From Thiorhodococcus drewsii AZ1 (GTDB taxonomy: Bacteria; Pseudomonadota; Gammaproteobacteria; Chromatiales; Chromatiaceae), in NCBI RefSeq assembly GCF_000224065.1, contig NZ_AFWT01000001.1, positions 132,001 through 196,000 of the forward strand: 64,000 nucleotides of DNA, given 5' to 3'. Made by a program: the position numbers and the translations under genes. How positions within the stretch are numbered: the stretch's first letter is position 1; each line of letters begins with the position of its first letter. The notes under the pieces were generated by a model. It saw nothing but the letters and a program-made list of their open reading frames with translations, was not told the DNA's origin and did no database searches. Positions 61,547 through 64,000 of the stretch are shown here, piece by piece.

Positions 61547-62872
61547 ATGCGGGCTGGGGGCAAGGGATTGATCCCGACCGGCCGTGCGACCTCGGCCCTT
61601 GCGATCTGGACGGGGCTTGGTGTCGCCATGGCCTGGCTGCCTGTGCTGGAGACCGTCTGGCCGTTCATCGGGCTGGCGCTGCTGGTGCTTGCCGGAGGCG
61701 ATCTGCTTCTGTTGCGGGCGATCCCCTCGCCCAGCGTGTCCCGTCGCGTGGGGCGCGCCTTGCCGCAGGGTGTCTGGAGCCCGGTTCGGCTCCAGGTCGA
61801 GAACAGCGGGAAGGCGGTTCTCCGGCTCCGGCTTCACGATCTGCATCCCTCCGATTTCGCCGTCCAGGGGCTGCCCAGGGACCTGCGTCTGGAACCGAGC
61901 GCACGGGCGACTCTGGAATATCGGCTACGGTCGCATCGACGTGGCGACTTTCCCATGCCCGGTTGCGATCTGGCAATCTGGTCGCCGCTCGGGCTTTGGC
62001 GTCAGCGGCGCACTTTGGCGTTACCGGATCGGCTGCGGGTCTTTCCCAACTTCTCCGAGATCAGCCGCTACACCCTCCTGGCCACGCACGACCAGCTGGC
62101 CCAGCTCGGGGTGAGGCGGTTACAGCGGCGCGGCGTCGGTGCCGAGTTCCATCAGTTGCGCGAGTACCGCCAGGGTGACAGTCTGCGCCAGGTCGACTGG
62201 AAGGCGACCTCGCGGATGCGCAAGCTGATCTCGCGCGAATATGAGGACGCGCGCGACCAGCGGCTGGTTTTTCTGCTCGATTGCGGTCGTCGCATGCGTC
62301 ACCAGGACGCCGGACGCGGTCATCTCGACGAGGCGCTGAATGCGCTGCTCCTGTTGGCCTATGTCGCGGTGCGGCAGGGTGATGCGGTCGGTCTCATGAC
62401 CTACGGCGGCGTGCGGCGCTGGTTCGCTCCGCGCAAGGAGCCGTCCACCATCAACCGCCTGCTCGAAGCGGTTTACGATCTACAGCCGACCCTGGAGGCG
62501 TCCGACCCGCACTCGGCCGCGCGCGAGTTGCTTCAGGCGGTTCCGCGCCGCGCCCTGGTCGTCATCGTCACCAACAGTCGCGACGAGGATCAGGGCGAAC
62601 TGGAGCAGGCGGCCGCATTGCTGCGCCGACGTCATCTGGTGGTGGTCGCAGATCTGCGCGAGTCCGTTCTGGATCGCTCCTTGGAGCGGCCGATTCGGGA
62701 TCTGAAGGACGCGCTGCAATTCCATTCGGTCCAGGATTGGCTCGGTGAGCGTGCCCGCCATCAGGAGCGGCTGCGTCACATCGGGGTTCAGGCGCTGGAT
62801 CTTCTTCCGTCTCAGCTGCCCATCGCGCTCGTCAATCGCTATCTCGCCATCAAGCGTTCCGGCGCGCTCTGA
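61547..62872 (+). CDS. DUF58 domain membrane protein (vWA-like)
   Basis: I start at the ATG at 61547 (441 residues); a TTG at 61568 or the upstream ATG at 61451 are possible. Two N-terminal membrane segments (about 15-45) are followed by a beta-rich region and the DUF58 hallmark GVGAEFHQLREYRQGDSLRQVDWKATSR, then a von Willebrand A-like domain (RLVFLLDCGRRM; LVVIVTNSRDEDQGEL). DUF58 proteins are usually encoded with MoxR ATPases and transglutaminases; those are not visible here, but the locus may continue elsewhere. Confidence 0.85.
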   Translation: MRAGGKGLIPTGRATSALAIWTGLGVAMAWLPVLETVWPFIGLALLVLAGGDLLLLRAIPSPSVSRRVGRALPQGVWSPVRLQVENSGKAVLRLRLHDLHPSDFAVQGLPRDLRLEPSARATLEYRLRSHRRGDFPMPGCDLAIWSPLGLWRQRRTLALPDRLRVFPNFSEISRYTLLATHDQLAQLGVRRLQRRGVGAEFHQLREYRQGDSLRQVDWKATSRMRKLISREYEDARDQRLVFLLDCGRRMRHQDAGRGHLDEALNALLLLAYVAVRQGDAVGLMTYGGVRRWFAPRKEPSTINRLLEAVYDLQPTLEASDPHSAARELLQAVPRRALVVIVTNSRDEDQGELEQAAALLRRRHLVVVADLRESVLDRSLERPIRDLKDALQFHSVQDWLGERARHQERLRHIGVQALDLLPSQLPIALVNRYLAIKRSGAL

Positions 62873-62914
62873 TTTTCGGCTTCGGCGGCCGCTGGATTCC
62901 TCTCCTGACATGCC

Positions 62915-62932
62915 CTAGCCTAGCGTGGCTAG
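62915..62932. promoter_or_regulatory. Inverted repeat CTAGCC-N6-GGCTAG upstream of the last gene
   Basis: CTAGCC (62915-62920) and GGCTAG (62927-62932) form a 6-base inverted repeat 30 bases before the start codon at 62962. It could be an operator or a small terminator for the preceding DUF58 gene. Without a T-run the operator reading is slightly preferred. Confidence 0.2.
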
Positions 62933-62961
62933 AGCAACGCCACCCAACTAGGATTTCTCTC

Positions 62962-64000
62962 ATGCGTAAGCTATTGGGAGCGGTCGCGCTCCTCGCGTCC
63001 GCCAATCTCCAGGCCGCAATCCCCGCGACGCCGGTGATGACGGTCTACCAGTTCAACGGCCCGGACGGGCTGCCCTATTACGATGCCGACCGTTTCGCCC
63101 GTTCTGGCACCTCCAGGCCCGCAGGTACCCTGTTCCAAGGGACCTCGGTCATCCCCTGTCTCATGATCCGCGACGGCGAGCCCCTGACCGACAAGAGCGG
63201 TACGCCCTATGTCGGCTTCGAGGTCGTTGTGGATCCGCGCCGGGCCACGCGCTCGGCGATCGATCTCTTCAAGCGTACGGTCGCAAAACGTCAATCGCTC
63301 AAGGTCGAAAATCATCATTGTTCGTCCCGGGTCAAGAATGTCATCAGCGTCCGCAACCTCTATGCCCTGGAAAAGGCGCCCTTCTTCGATCCGCCGCGTT
63401 CGGGTCGGGGGCGTGGCGAGCGCGGAGTCAGCGAGCTGGACCGGATCGTGCGCTCCTTTCATGCCTCCAGCGATTGCGAGGACGTCAACGCTCGCCTGAC
63501 CCAGCGACGCGAGGCACTGGAGCGGGCTTGGAACGCCTTCATCGGCAAGCACTCGGAGCTTGGATCCCTGACCACGCTCGCGCGCGCCAAGCACCTGGAT
63601 TACGCGATGCGCACCGCGCTTTACGAGGGGCACATCGGTCGTGGATGCAGCGCCTACGGTGCCTGCGAGCGCAACATCATCGTCCTGTCCATCCGTAACC
63701 GTGCGGTCGGTCAGTGCTACTCGGGGCGGGGTTGCGATTTCCCGGGCGATTTCCAGGGGGTTTCCTCCAAGCCTTCGCAATACAACATCTGGGACGAGTA
63801 CCTGACCCAGATCTCCGGCCTGACGTCCTGCTATCTCCGTCCCGACCTGGCCGGTAACGACTATTACGCCAAGATGCAGGCCATGTATGCCCAGACGGTT
63901 CCGGACGCCGAGCGCATCCTCTATGGGAACGACTCCGATCTGCGCGAGATCTTTCCGGGCAACAGCCTCTCAAACCTGAAGGAGATGCGGCATTACTACC
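62962..64000 (+). CDS. Exported protein of unknown function, cut by the window end
   Basis: The frame is open from the ATG at 62962 to the window edge (346 complete codons), with AGGA about eight bases upstream. The product has a signal peptide (MRKLLGAVALLASANLQAAIPA). The mature part contains 10 or more Cys (VIPCLMIRD, ENHHCSS, SSDCEDVN, RGCSAYGACERN, GQCYSGRGCDFPGDF, TSCYLRPD), which suggests disulfides and an extracellular or periplasmic place. I do not recognise the family. It is rich in Tyr and Arg and has no obvious catalytic motif in the part shown. Confidence 0.75.
   Translation, partial: MRKLLGAVALLASANLQAAIPATPVMTVYQFNGPDGLPYYDADRFARSGTSRPAGTLFQGTSVIPCLMIRDGEPLTDKSGTPYVGFEVVVDPRRATRSAIDLFKRTVAKRQSLKVENHHCSSRVKNVISVRNLYALEKAPFFDPPRSGRGRGERGVSELDRIVRSFHASSDCEDVNARLTQRREALERAWNAFIGKHSELGSLTTLARAKHLDYAMRTALYEGHIGRGCSAYGACERNIIVLSIRNRAVGQCYSGRGCDFPGDFQGVSSKPSQYNIWDEYLTQISGLTSCYLRPDLAGNDYYAKMQAMYAQTVPDAERILYGNDSDLREIFPGNSLSNLKEMRHYY

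Overview
The window looks like chromosomal DNA of a purple sulfur gammaproteobacterium (Chromatiaceae, close to Allochromatium or Thiocystis). This rests on high G+C, a ferredoxin at 4759-5013 with the long CxxC-x8-CxxxCP second cluster motif typical of the Allochromatium vinosum ferredoxin, the coaD-fdx order, and the ftsY / M16 peptidase pair / rsmD order. I saw no rRNA or tRNA gene, transposase, integrase or CRISPR array.

Layout. 1-5013 is a housekeeping block: partial ftsY (minus), two M16 peptidase genes, rsmD, coaD and ferredoxin. 5643-13836 holds a membrane family-2 glycosyltransferase, a CheB/CheR/PAS fusion and an overlapping PAS/GGDEF/EAL protein. 13862-16644 has pyrD (minus), a DJ-1/PfpI protein, a gamma-glutamylcyclotransferase-like protein and an OsmC protein.

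16718-22548 is the most unusual region. It is a compact six-gene run: an LSDAT (TRPM-type SLOG) protein, a Rossmann-RyR protein, and a four-gene MCE (Mla/Pqi-like) lipid transport module. The ATPase of that module lacks the usual Walker-B glutamate and H-loop histidine. Converging on it six bases away is a 1599-residue DUF4062 / STAND NTPase / transmembrane / WD40 protein (22555-27354). The two LSDAT and RyR domain types are otherwise best known from animal TRPM and ryanodine-receptor channels, so the run is a candidate nucleotide-sensing, envelope-lipid or conflict-related system.

27709-31001 encodes a SEC-C/alpha-helical repeat protein and a zinc-ribbon membrane protein. 31055-46265 is a glycan and surface region: PIG-L deacetylase fused to a glycosyltransferase, TPR/O-GlcNAc transferase (GT41), GNAT enzyme, a lower-G+C secreted protein with its own strong promoter and terminator, an Asp-box propeller protein, GT4 and GT2 glycosyltransferases, polytopic membrane proteins and a DUF2304 protein. 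46508-51060 carries a secreted PPC-repeat, Cys-rich protein and a secreted two-domain serine protease whose second domain has lost its serine; a small inverted-repeat element and several hairpins lie between them.

51367-64000 returns to metabolic genes: GT4, a three-domain Aas-type lysophospholipid recycling protein, ketopantoate reductase-like protein preceded by a heptamer tandem repeat, GNAT-nitrilase fusion, quinone oxidoreductase-like protein, YfcE-like phosphoesterase, ttcA, a DUF58 protein and the start of an exported Cys-containing protein cut by the window end.
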